Positions 1 through 6,436 of a stretch of 20,903 nucleotides of DNA are shown in pieces. The position numbers and the translations under genes were made by a program. The number at the start of each line of letters is the position of its first letter. Within the stretch, counting starts at the first letter, position 1. The stretch is from Candidatus Cloacimonadota bacterium (lineage in GTDB: Bacteria; Cloacimonadota; Cloacimonadia; Cloacimonadales; JAFGVF01). Where the stretch lies: contig JAFGVF010000119.1 of NCBI GenBank assembly GCA_016938155.1, positions 1 through 20,903 on the forward strand, given 5' to 3'. Under the pieces are notes generated by a model. The model was not told the DNA's origin. It was given only the letters and a program-made list of their open reading frames with translations, and did not search any database.

Positions 1-791
1 GCATTATTGTTCATCTTGGGTATCCAGATTTGACAGTCATTGTGTAATCCAGTATTACTCATGGAAGTCTCTTCGTATAAAAAGAAATCAGCGGGACCTG
101 AAAGACCTGTCCAAATTTGATCAGGTGTTGCTGATAAACCGGTTAACCTGTAAACAGAATTAGTCTGCCAACTTGAGAAGTAGATGGCTCCATTCATGTC
201 TATCCCGATTCCATCAAGATTTCCGATTGTTGTTGTGAGAACAGTGCTGACTTCCCCTCCCGGTAGGTTTATTGCCTGAATGGGGGAATTCGCCCTAAAC
301 GAAACCAATAGAATTCTGTTCTCTGTTGCATCGAATACCATCCCGTTCGGACTCTGGATTCCTGTGCTGATAAAAGTGCTGACTTGACCTGAAGAGATAA
401 CATATTTGAATATTTTATGAGCCTGTGTATCAGAGAGATAAAGGTTCCCGCTATCGTCGGCGACTACATCATTCAGAAACACTGATTCGGGGATAGAAAC
501 ATTTGAAATTAGCTGTTCAGTATTCAAATCAAAGATTGATAAACCCAGATTTGTTGCTGCATACAGAGTCCGCTCATGGATGTATAAACCTCTTACACCT
601 CCCAATCCCTGATAAAAATATGCGTACTGCTCGTCATTATGGTCTCGAATAATCGAACCGTTTCCATTATTACTAATGTACCGCCATTCAGTTGAAAAAT
701 CATAAACAATGCTTTCAGGATTGTTAAGGGTCTGTCCGTTGAGAGAAACTACAATAATCAAAACTGCTAAAATCACATAAACCTTTCTCAT
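1..791 (-). CDS. Secreted beta-propeller (SMP-30/NHL-like) protein, 3' end missing
   Basis: The frame is open from an ATG at 791 to the left edge, giving about 263 residues with no stop, so the gene is partial at its 3' end. GGAGGTG lies just upstream of the ATG. Residues 1-20 (MRKVYVILAVLIIVVSLNGQ) form a typical Sec signal peptide. The mature part has repeated blade-like segments such as LYAATNLGLSIFDL, FLNDVVADDSGNLYLSD, SPNGMVFDATENRILLVS and LDGIGIDMNGAIYFSS, the pattern of SMP-30/gluconolactonase/NHL-type six-bladed propellers. It is therefore probably exported and either binds a ligand or acts as a lactonase-like enzyme; the sequence does not decide the substrate. It is divergent from gcvPA with 400 nt between the two starts, so it is a separate transcription unit. 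The fold is moderately sure and the function is unknown. Confidence 0.8.
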   Translation of the reverse strand, partial: MRKVYVILAVLIIVVSLNGQTLNNPESIVYDFSTEWRYISNNGNGSIIRDHNDEQYAYFYQGLGGVRGLYIHERTLYAATNLGLSIFDLNTEQLISNVSIPESVFLNDVVADDSGNLYLSDTQAHKIFKYVISSGQVSTFISTGIQSPNGMVFDATENRILLVSFRANSPIQAINLPGGEVSTVLTTTIGNLDGIGIDMNGAIYFSSWQTNSVYRLTGLSATPDQIWTGLSGPADFFLYEETSMSNTGLHNDCQIWIPKMNNN

Positions 792-954
792 TTTCACCTC
801 CAATAACATCGTATTGTCTTGTTGCCATAAAGCTTGTATAATACAAACTAAGGATTGGTTACAAACAATCAATATCTTCATTGATAAGCTTCATTACATG
901 CTTACCGTAACATTGAAGCCTCCATAGTAACTGAACTTGAAGAATTCATTACCA

Positions 955-983
955 ATTAGGATGCAATAAAAATATTTTGTCAA
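955..983 (-). promoter_or_regulatory. Candidate sigma70-type promoter for the beta-propeller gene
   Basis: On the minus strand TTGACA (983-978) is followed after 17 nt by CCTAAT (960-955), a 6/6 and a 4/6 match to the sigma70 consensus. It would give a leader of about 155 nt before the ATG at 791. This is pattern matching only. Confidence 0.3.
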
Positions 984-1103
984 TAATAATTTGAGAGATA
1001 GAGATTAGCGAAGTCCAATTCCATTATCTGTCCATGAAAGTCCATCGCGTCTTTGTTTGTCCTTTCTTTCTTGTATCTCCCCCCTCTCCAACTTATTCAT
1101 AGT

Positions 1104-1134
1104 AAAGAAGAAAGGCATCTTCTTTCTTTCTTAT
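1104..1134 (+). promoter_or_regulatory. Hairpin with pyrimidine-rich tail just upstream of gcvPA
   Basis: AAAGAAGA (1104-1111) and TCTTCTTT (1118-1125) are perfectly complementary around a six-base loop AAGGCA, followed by CTTTCTTATT. The shape resembles a weak intrinsic terminator or attenuator between a possible upstream promoter and gcvPA, but the stem is AT-rich and its stability is doubtful. Confidence 0.25.
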
Positions 1135-1181
1135 TGACAAAAAAGGATATTTCCCATGAATGCAGGCAAAATAAATAATCT

Positions 1182-1188
1182 AAAGGAG
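1182..1188 (+). promoter_or_regulatory. Ribosome binding site that fixes the gcvPA start
   Basis: AAAGGAG sits 6 nt before the ATG at 1195. The in-frame ATG at 1156 has no such site at a useful distance, and the family's usual N-terminus (MPYI-NT) begins at 1195, so the shorter start is preferred. Confidence 0.75.
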
Positions 1189-1194
1189 ATGTCT

Positions 1195-2538
1195 ATGCCG
1201 TATATTTCCAATACTGACAAAGAGCGTCAGGAAATGTTGCAAGAAATTGGCGTAAGCTCGTTTGATGAGCTGTTACAGCCGATTCCTGAAAAACTTCGAC
1301 TTAAGAAAGAACTGAAGATGGATGAGCCTCTTTCTGAGCTGGAAATCCTGCGTAAAGTTAACCGTCTTGCTAATAAGAACACCTGTTCTTTCGGAGCAAA
1401 TTCCTTCCTCGGAGGCGGTGTTTATGACCATTTTATCCCTGCTGCTGTTGATTCCGTTGTTTCAAAACCGGACTTCTTTACTGCCTATACTCCCTATCAG
1501 GCTGAAGTTAGCCAGGGAACATTGCAGTACATATATGAATATCAATCCATGATTTGCAACCTGACCGGAATGGAGGTTGCCAACGCCTCCATGTACGATG
1601 CGGCATCCGCATTAGCAGAAGCCATCCTGATGGCAGTGCGTAAGACAAAGCTCAATAAAGCTGTCATTGCAGGTACAATCCACCCGAATTTTAAAGAGGT
1701 AATCAAGTGTTACACTGAAGGTATCGGTGTGGAACTGGTTTATATCGCCGAAAAGAACGGACTTATTGACCTTGAAGCCTTGAAGAAGGCAATGGATGCG
1801 GAAACCGCTTGTGTTATCCTGCAAACACCCAACTTCTACGGTAACATCGAAGATGCCTTTGCAATAGAAGAAATAGTACATGCTCAACCCAAGGCAATGT
1901 TCATCGTAAGTGTTGACCCTATCTCATTGGCAATCCTCAACTCCCCTGCTGAATATAAGGCAGATGTGGTAGTTGGTGAAGGTCAGGCTTTGGGTAATGC
2001 CGTAAGTTACGGTGGACCATTATTCGGTTTCTTCGCCACCAACAGTATTAAGAATGCCAGAACCATGCCGGGAAGAATCGTGGGTGGAACACTTGATAGC
2101 GATGGTAAGAAAGCATATTGCCTCACACTTCAGGCTCGTGAACAGCATATCAAACGCGAAAGAGCTACTTCCAATATCTGTTCCAACCAATCCCTTTGTG
2201 TACTTGCTGCAACTGTATATATGAGTGTCATGGGGAAAGAAGGCTTGAAAGAAGTAGCAATTCAATCGACTACCAAAGCTCATTACCTTGCTGATAGTAT
2301 CACCAATTTAAACGGGTTCTCGCTTGCATATCCTGAAGTTCCTTTCTTCAAGGAATTCGTTGTGAATACACCTGTTCCTGCGGAGAAGATAGTAGCTGAA
2401 TTGGCAAAGCATGACATCTATGCTGGTATCAGTCTTGCAGAGTTTGGTAAACAGAATCAGCTGATGATTGCCGTTACGGAGAAGAAAAGCAAGGCAGATA
2501 TGGATGCCTTTGTAAAAGCATTAGTGGAGGTGAAATAA
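1195..2538 (+). CDS. gcvPA: Glycine dehydrogenase (decarboxylating) subunit 1
   Basis: This is the N-terminal half of the split P-protein of the glycine cleavage system. With subunit 2 it decarboxylates glycine through PLP and loads the aminomethyl group on the lipoyl arm of GcvH in the cytoplasm. The 447-residue product starts MPYISNTDKERQEML, as usual for the family. It carries the P-protein signatures FLGGGVYDHFIP and TPYQAEVSQGTLQ in its first third, ending with a domain of the aminotransferase fold. The in-frame extension to 1156 lacks a good ribosome binding site and is not expected. The stop TAA overlaps the gcvPB ATG by one base (TAATG), so the two are translationally coupled, consistent with a 1:1 heterodimer. 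The gcvT, gcvH and lpd genes are not in the window. No glycine riboswitch is visible upstream. Confidence 0.96.
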   Translation: MPYISNTDKERQEMLQEIGVSSFDELLQPIPEKLRLKKELKMDEPLSELEILRKVNRLANKNTCSFGANSFLGGGVYDHFIPAAVDSVVSKPDFFTAYTPYQAEVSQGTLQYIYEYQSMICNLTGMEVANASMYDAASALAEAILMAVRKTKLNKAVIAGTIHPNFKEVIKCYTEGIGVELVYIAEKNGLIDLEALKKAMDAETACVILQTPNFYGNIEDAFAIEEIVHAQPKAMFIVSVDPISLAILNSPAEYKADVVVGEGQALGNAVSYGGPLFGFFATNSIKNARTMPGRIVGGTLDSDGKKAYCLTLQAREQHIKRERATSNICSNQSLCVLAATVYMSVMGKEGLKEVAIQSTTKAHYLADSITNLNGFSLAYPEVPFFKEFVVNTPVPAEKIVAELAKHDIYAGISLAEFGKQNQLMIAVTEKKSKADMDAFVKALVEVK

Positions 2539-3998
2539 TGTCTAAACTTATATTTGAAAACAGCCGCGTAGGTCGTAAGGGATACACACTTCCTAAGAAT
2601 GATGTAGAAGTGAAACTTGAAAATATCCTGCCTGCAAAATATAGAAGAAAAGCAGATGCCGTACTCCCCGAGGTTAGTGAACTTGATGTAATGCGTCACT
2701 TCCTTAATCTGGGACATAAGAACCACTCTATCGAGAAGGGATTCTATCCCCTTGGTTCCTGCACAATGAAATATAATCCCAAGGTTAACGAAGTTGCTGT
2801 CCGCAACTCCGGCCTGGGTAATCTTCACCCCTACCAGCCTGAATCAACCGTTCAGGGTGCCCTTGAGATTCTTTATGAACTGCAAGAGGATCTGGCAGAA
2901 ATCTCCGGTATGAAAGAAGTAACCATCCAGCCTGTTGCCGGTGCTCAGGGTGAATTCACCGGTCTCAAGGTTATAGCTGCTTATCATATTGCCAAAGGTA
3001 ATACTCATAAGAAGACAATTATCATGCCCGACAGTGCTCATGGTACTAATCCTGCCAGCTGTACGCTTGCCGGCTTTGATGTTGTGGAACTTCCTTCTAA
3101 TGAATTCGGTAAAGTTGACATCGACCAGCTCAAAGAGCTTGTTAATGAAAATACAGCCGGGTTCATGCTTACCAATCCCAATACTCTCGGTCTTTTCGAA
3201 AGTAGAATTGAAGAGATTGCCGAGATTATCCACAGTGTGGACGGTCTGGTGTACATGGACGGTGCAAACCTTAATGCCCTGCTTGGAATCGTTCAACCCG
3301 GCAAGATAGGATTTGATGTTCTGCATATTAACCTGCACAAAACCTTCTCCACCCCTCATGGTGGTGGTGGTCCCGGTTCAGGTCCGGTCGGTGTTGTTGA
3401 GAAGCTTGTACCTTATCTTCCTGTACCAATGGTTCGTAAAGATGCCAATGGTGTGTATAGTATGGATTATTCCCATGCTGATACATCCATCGGAAAGGTT
3501 CACACCTTCTTCGGTAACTTTGCCGTGAATGTAAGAGCCTATGTTTACATCAAGATGCAGGGAGCTAAGGGGATGCGTTCCATATCCGAGAATGCCATTA
3601 TCAATGCTAATTACTTGCAAAAGAAACTTGCTCCGTATTATAATATTGAGTATAAAAACACCTTCTGTATGCATGAATTCGTAGCAGACGGCACCTGGCA
3701 GAAAGATAAGAACGATATTCATACACTGGATATCGCCAAGCGTCTTCTCGATAAAGGTATCCATGCTCCAACAATCTACTTCCCGTTGATTATCAAGGAA
3801 GCTATGATGATTGAGCCTACCGAAACCGAAAGCAAAGAGACTCTTGATGATTTCATCAATATCATGATTGAAGTTGCACATGAATGCGACTCTGATCCTG
3901 AGTTACTGCATCATGCACCTATCTCCACTCCGGTTAAAAGAGTTGATGATGTGCTTGCTGCCAGACAGCTCGATGTAAGATATATCCCAGAAAACTAA
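2538..3998 (+). CDS. gcvPB: Glycine dehydrogenase (decarboxylating) subunit 2
   Basis: This is the C-terminal half of the two-subunit P-protein and it carries the PLP-binding lysine. The 486 residues match the usual length of the subunit. Key blocks are FYPLGSCTMKYNPK (69-82), the cofactor-pocket region PDSAHGTNPASC (164-175), YMDGANLNALLG (239-250) and the PLP lysine K268 in HINLHKTFSTPHGGGGPGSG (263-282). The gene starts inside the gcvPA stop (TAATG), with GGAGGTG at 2526-2532 as its ribosome binding site. A strong terminator follows 20 nt after the stop, so gcvPA-gcvPB form a two-gene operon. In an amino-acid fermenter the system would oxidise glycine to CO2, ammonia and methylene-THF; run in reverse it would synthesise glycine. 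The direction cannot be read from sequence. Confidence 0.97.
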   Translation: MSKLIFENSRVGRKGYTLPKNDVEVKLENILPAKYRRKADAVLPEVSELDVMRHFLNLGHKNHSIEKGFYPLGSCTMKYNPKVNEVAVRNSGLGNLHPYQPESTVQGALEILYELQEDLAEISGMKEVTIQPVAGAQGEFTGLKVIAAYHIAKGNTHKKTIIMPDSAHGTNPASCTLAGFDVVELPSNEFGKVDIDQLKELVNENTAGFMLTNPNTLGLFESRIEEIAEIIHSVDGLVYMDGANLNALLGIVQPGKIGFDVLHINLHKTFSTPHGGGGPGSGPVGVVEKLVPYLPVPMVRKDANGVYSMDYSHADTSIGKVHTFFGNFAVNVRAYVYIKMQGAKGMRSISENAIINANYLQKKLAPYYNIEYKNTFCMHEFVADGTWQKDKNDIHTLDIAKRLLDKGIHAPTIYFPLIIKEAMMIEPTETESKETLDDFINIMIEVAHECDSDPELLHHAPISTPVKRVDDVLAARQLDVRYIPEN

Positions 3999-4017
3999 TT
4001 ATTAGTTTCAATAGATT

Positions 4018-4046
4018 AAGGTTCCGTGAAAACGGAACCTTTTTTT
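4018..4046 (+). terminator. Rho-independent terminator of gcvPA-gcvPB
   Basis: AAGGTTCCGT (4018-4027) pairs perfectly with ACGGAACCTT (4032-4041) around a GAAA tetraloop, and the strand continues into a T-run ending at 4046. It lies 20 nt after the gcvPB stop. Confidence 0.93.
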
Positions 4047-4190
4047 CATTACCTCAAGTTCTCGCCTGGAACTATATAATTATTGGTTCTTGGGCAGAAT
4101 TGGGCACCCTTGGTGGATGCAACCAACCTCTCACTTAATAGTAGGGGGTGCGAAAGGACACCATAAAAGCTATATATGCAACATCATAAT

Positions 4191-4265
4191 ACACGGGAAT
4201 GTTTTAGGAAATAGTTATGAACAAAATGTGAATAACTCGGGGGTAGCCCCGAGAGATTCCCGTGT
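4191..4265. repeat. Long inverted repeat enclosing a GC hairpin
   Basis: ACACGGGAAT (4191-4200) is the exact reverse complement of ATTCCCGTGT (4256-4265). Between the arms CTCGGGG (4236-4242) and CCCCGAG (4247-4253) form a perfect 7-bp hairpin. The right arm coincides with the first unit of the 11-bp tandem repeat. Confidence 0.7.
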
Positions 4266-4297
4266 GAGTCCCGCGTAATTCCCGCGAGATTCCCGAG
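4254..4297. repeat. Four tandem 11-bp units, consensus near WGATTCCCGCG
   Basis: The units are AGATTCCCGTG (4254-4264), TGAGTCCCGCG (4265-4275), TAATTCCCGCG (4276-4286) and AGATTCCCGAG (4287-4297). All keep TCCCG at the same phase, with the exact period 11, about one helical turn. It lies between two gene 3' ends. Function unknown: repeated protein binding or a dispersed intergenic element are both possible. Confidence 0.75.
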
Positions 4298-4321
4298 TAT
4301 TATAACAAAACTCAGGTACAG

Positions 4322-4774
4322 TTAAATAGTTTTCAGATCGTCAAGCAACATCTGACGGCTTTCTTTATCGGTTATGTTGTTGCTCTCGGCTATGGCTTCA
4401 TCCAGATAACTATCTTTATCTCCAAGTTCACCCTTCACCGCATAAGCCCTTGCAAGAGATTCATAAGCATAAGCAAGGTTGAACCCTGTAAAGCTGTTCT
4501 CGACACAGATAGTTAAACTTCTTTTGGCGTGCTTCAGAGCAGACTCACCCATTTTTAGCATCGAATAAACCCTTGATACCTGCCATTCCCCGATATAAAC
4601 CTGCTCAGGTGTACCGACCTGAGTCCAATGATAGAGTGAAGCATGAGCCTTATGTATCATGAGAAAATCTTCCTCTTCAGTTCTCTTGGGGTTATCAAGC
4701 AACTCCCATGTCTGGTTAAAAAGATTGGAAGCAAAGTATTTGTGAATATCATCGAGTTTGTTTTGTTCCGGCAT
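4322..4774 (-). CDS. Conserved TPR-like helical protein of unknown function
   Basis: The 150-residue product has no signal peptide or membrane segment and should be cytoplasmic and almost wholly helical. CCTTTTGG on the plus strand just before the start reads AAAGGAGG on the coding strand, a strong ribosome binding site. The block RTEEEDFLMIHKAHASLYHW (51-70) followed by GEWQVSRVYSMLKMGESALKHA and FNLAYAYESLARAYAVKGE resembles a small conserved bacterial family that I recognise only by pattern. Its two later helical hairpins look like tetratricopeptide repeats (A-AYESLARAYAVKGELGD). Such proteins usually bind a partner; the neighbours here, convergent gcvPB and the divergent OB-fold gene, do not indicate which. 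It appears to be a single-gene unit. Confidence 0.8.
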   Translation of the reverse strand: MPEQNKLDDIHKYFASNLFNQTWELLDNPKRTEEEDFLMIHKAHASLYHWTQVGTPEQVYIGEWQVSRVYSMLKMGESALKHAKRSLTICVENSFTGFNLAYAYESLARAYAVKGELGDKDSYLDEAIAESNNITDKESRQMLLDDLKTI

Positions 4775-5061
4775 GTTTCCTCCTTTTGGTTTATTAGAAA
4801 ATAGTGCTTCATTTAGGCAAGTGTTTTCTTAAGAAAGTAATTTCAAAACACAAACAGAAGGATTGGTCTGTTTATATAGCTCATAGCTTAAAAAATAAAT
4901 TTTAGAAAACTTCGACTTTGCCTATATTATCTAATAGTGAAAGAGAGTGTATTCATTTACGAGATATCAAGATATACGGAAAACCAGACATTGTTAATAT
5001 GTTAATGATTTGCGTATTCTATGTTAACAACAAGTTACGCATGGTTCTTGAAAGCCGAAAG

Positions 5062-5113
5062 TTGACAGCAAGCACAAAAAACAGTTGACAAGCTCCTGTA
5101 AGTCTATAAAATG
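5062..5113 (+). promoter_or_regulatory. Candidate promoter region with two TTGACA boxes
   Basis: GTTGACA is repeated 23 nt apart (boxes at 5062-5067 and 5085-5090). After the second box TATAAA follows at 5105-5110, a spacing of only 14 nt; a 17-nt spacing would give AAAATG. It is about 60 nt before the OB-fold gene start, so position fits but the -10 is uncertain. Confidence 0.3.
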
Positions 5114-5163
5114 TATATTGAAAGATTATGAAAAGAAATAGTATTATCCTTATGGATAAATAT

Positions 5164-5168
5164 GGAGG
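5164..5168 (+). promoter_or_regulatory. Ribosome binding site fixing the OB-fold gene start
   Basis: GGAGG lies 5 nt before the ATG at 5174. The in-frame ATG at 5162 overlaps this site and cannot use it, and starting at 5174 gives a clean signal peptide. Confidence 0.75.
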
Positions 5169-5173
5169 AAAAA

Positions 5174-5869
5174 ATGCGTTATATTATCAGCTTATTACTT
5201 GTAGTTCTAATAGGTGCTTTATCAGCCACCACAATCTATGACATTCAGTACACAACCAATGCCGGAAACGGTACATACCCTTCTCCTATGGTTGGGCAGA
5301 TAGTAACTGTTGAAGGTATTGTTACAGCAATTGGGATGCAGGGTGACAAATATTTCATCAGCGAGCCACAAGGTGGAGCATGGAGAGGAATCTTTGTCTT
5401 TGATTTTGCTACTCTACCACAAGTTGGAGATTTAGTAAGTGTAACCGGAACCGTTGCTGAATACTATGGCGTCACAGAGCTTTCATATGTAACAGGTACC
5501 ATTTTAAGTAGCGGTAATCCATTACCTCCTTTGACTCATATCACCACCGGTTCTCTTAACAGTGGTGCCACTGCAGAGCAATATGAAGGCGTGTTAGTTG
5601 CTGTTTCTCGTGCAACAGTTAGTTCAGATACAGCCACAAACGGACACAATCAGTTCGGCATCAATGATGGAACCGGAGAATGTCTTGTTGATGATGACAT
5701 GTATGGAGATTATAATGTATCTGTTGGGCAGACCTTGGACATGATCGGAATCTGTCATTACAGTTATGATATGTACAAAGTATTCCCAAGAACAGCTCAA
5801 GACCTTCTTCCTTATGGAACAAGTAATGCAAAGAAATCATGGGGAAGAATTAAATCAATATACAGATAA
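5174..5869 (+). CDS. Secreted protein with two OB-fold-like domains
   Basis: The 231-residue product begins with a Sec signal peptide (MRYIISLLLVVLIGALSA, likely cut near residue 18). Residues 38-113 (VGQIVTVEGIVTA, YFISEPQGGAWRGIFVF, VGDLVSVTGTVAEYYGVTEL) match the OB-fold domain found ahead of the nuclease domain in extracellular ExeM/YhcR-type nucleases. Residues 137-212 (YEGVLVAV, FGINDGTGECLVDD, VGQTLDMIGICHY, YKVFPRTAQDLLP) look like a second copy. The nuclease domain itself is absent: the protein ends 20 residues later with a basic tail SNAKKSWGRIKSIYR. It therefore more likely binds nucleic acid or another polymer outside the cell than cuts it, or it is an accessory subunit. The next gene is 22 nt downstream and both share a terminator, so they are probably co-transcribed. 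Confidence 0.78.
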   Translation: MRYIISLLLVVLIGALSATTIYDIQYTTNAGNGTYPSPMVGQIVTVEGIVTAIGMQGDKYFISEPQGGAWRGIFVFDFATLPQVGDLVSVTGTVAEYYGVTELSYVTGTILSSGNPLPPLTHITTGSLNSGATAEQYEGVLVAVSRATVSSDTATNGHNQFGINDGTGECLVDDDMYGDYNVSVGQTLDMIGICHYSYDMYKVFPRTAQDLLPYGTSNAKKSWGRIKSIYR

Positions 5870-5891
5870 GCAAACATAAACGGAGCTTATA

Positions 5892-6314
5892 ATGAGTAAA
5901 TTTTTAAAGAAGACTTTTGGCTTAGCCATAGTGGTCGGATTAGGATACCTTGGTTTAAAGCTATATAAGATTATCAAGGGAGTGATGAAGCTCTCTAAGA
6001 ATCTTCCAGAGTTCCTTACCAATGTCTATGGTGAAAAGCCATCAATTAGTATTAATCAGCATTTCAGATCATTGCATGTAAAAGTCGGATTCTCAAAAGA
6101 GATACTGGAAAAGAACAGTGATATTGAAGCCATCATCCTTGAGTATGTAGAAGATTTCTATCCTGAATTGAGTAAAGATTTAAAGATAGACTTATACGAT
6201 AAGGAAACGAAGACCGATGAATGCAATTGCTGTGAAGACGATGATTGCGATTGTGATTGCGGTGATGACTGTAAATGCCAGGAAGAAGAGACCACTCCCG
6301 AAGAAGAAGTATAG
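5892..6314 (+). CDS. Membrane-anchored protein with Cys/Asp-rich C-terminal tail
   Basis: I do not recognise a family. The 140 residues start after GGAG (7 nt before the ATG) and show one hydrophobic helix at about 9-27 (FGLAIVVGLGYLGLKLYKI), which could be a membrane anchor or uncleaved signal. A middle region of about 45-105 has mixed alpha/beta character. From 111 to 129 there are eight cysteines (111, 113, 114, 119, 121, 123, 127, 129) interleaved with aspartates, then an acidic tail. Such a CxC-rich acidic segment could bind metal ions such as zinc or copper, but this is inference from composition only. It lies 22 nt after the OB-fold gene and just before a terminator. Coding is supported by start, spacing and terminator rather than homology. 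Confidence 0.7.
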   Translation: MSKFLKKTFGLAIVVGLGYLGLKLYKIIKGVMKLSKNLPEFLTNVYGEKPSISINQHFRSLHVKVGFSKEILEKNSDIEAIILEYVEDFYPELSKDLKIDLYDKETKTDECNCCEDDDCDCDCGDDCKCQEEETTPEEEV

Positions 6315-6334
6315 TAATAACGCTTTAAATATAC

Positions 6335-6367
6335 AAGCCACATGTTAGTGCATGTGGCTTTTCTTTT
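6335..6367 (+). terminator. Rho-independent terminator after the Cys/Asp-tail gene
   Basis: AAGCCACATG (6335-6344) pairs perfectly over 10 bp with CATGTGGCTT (6351-6360) around a TTAGTG loop, followed by TTCTTTT. It starts 21 nt after the stop codon. Confidence 0.9.
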
Positions 6368-6382
6368 ATCCTTGATTTTAAA

Positions 6383-6410
6383 TTGACAGTTTTATTTGAA
6401 AAAGTATCGT
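6383..6410 (+). promoter_or_regulatory. Candidate promoter of the pyrE-pdxA-rnhB operon
   Basis: TTGACA (6383-6388) is followed after 16 nt by TATCGT (6405-6410), a 4/6 match to TATAAT. It lies just after the previous terminator and about 26 nt before the start codon at 6437, where a promoter is expected. Confidence 0.45.
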
Positions 6411-6436
6411 GTTTATAGAAACAATAAGAGGTGATT

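Larger units (their letters stand above)
792..1194. other. Divergent intergenic region upstream of gcvPA
   Basis: This stretch separates the beta-propeller gene (minus) from gcvPA (plus). It holds the candidate minus-strand promoter at 955-983, a Py-rich tract around 1060-1095 and a small hairpin at 1104-1125. TTGACA also occurs at 1134-1139, but a good -10 at the right distance is lacking. I looked for the conserved core of a glycine riboswitch because the downstream genes cleave glycine, and did not find it. I see no credible gene here. Confidence 0.5.
4047..4321. other. Non-coding convergent spacer rich in repeats and hairpins
   Basis: The stretch lies between the gcvPB terminator and the convergent TPR-like gene. 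An open frame of 62 codons (4090-4278) exists, but it has no ribosome binding site, no family resemblance, and runs through the inverted and tandem repeats, so I do not call it a gene. The right half (4191-4297) is structured: see the separate entries. The left half has a small inverted repeat TTGGT/ACCAA at 4110-4126 and GGTG/CACC near 4147-4162. It may be a dispersed genomic repeat, which this window alone cannot prove. Confidence 0.5.
4775..5173. other. AT-rich divergent intergenic region
   Basis: It separates the TPR-like gene (minus) from the OB-fold gene (plus). Visible items are the ribosome binding site of the minus gene (about 4780-4787), several GTTAA motifs at 4990-5030, a short inverted repeat TGCGTA/TACGCA (5011-5016, 5036-5041) around a GTTAAC palindrome, and two TTGACA boxes at 5062-5067 and 5085-5090. 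No gene is evident on either strand. Confidence 0.5.

Noticed and set aside
1156..1194. Longer gcvPA start at 1156
   Set aside because: AAAGGAG at 1182-1188 points to the ATG at 1195, which also gives the family's standard N-terminus.
792..1194. Glycine riboswitch upstream of gcvPA
   Set aside because: I searched by eye for the conserved aptamer core and the tandem arrangement and did not find them.
4090..4278. Open frame of 62 codons after the gcvPB terminator
   Set aside because: No ribosome binding site, no recognisable family, and its 3' half runs through the inverted and tandem repeats.
4191..4297. CRISPR-like array
   Set aside because: Units are only 11 bp, directly abutting with no spacers, and no cas gene is in the window.
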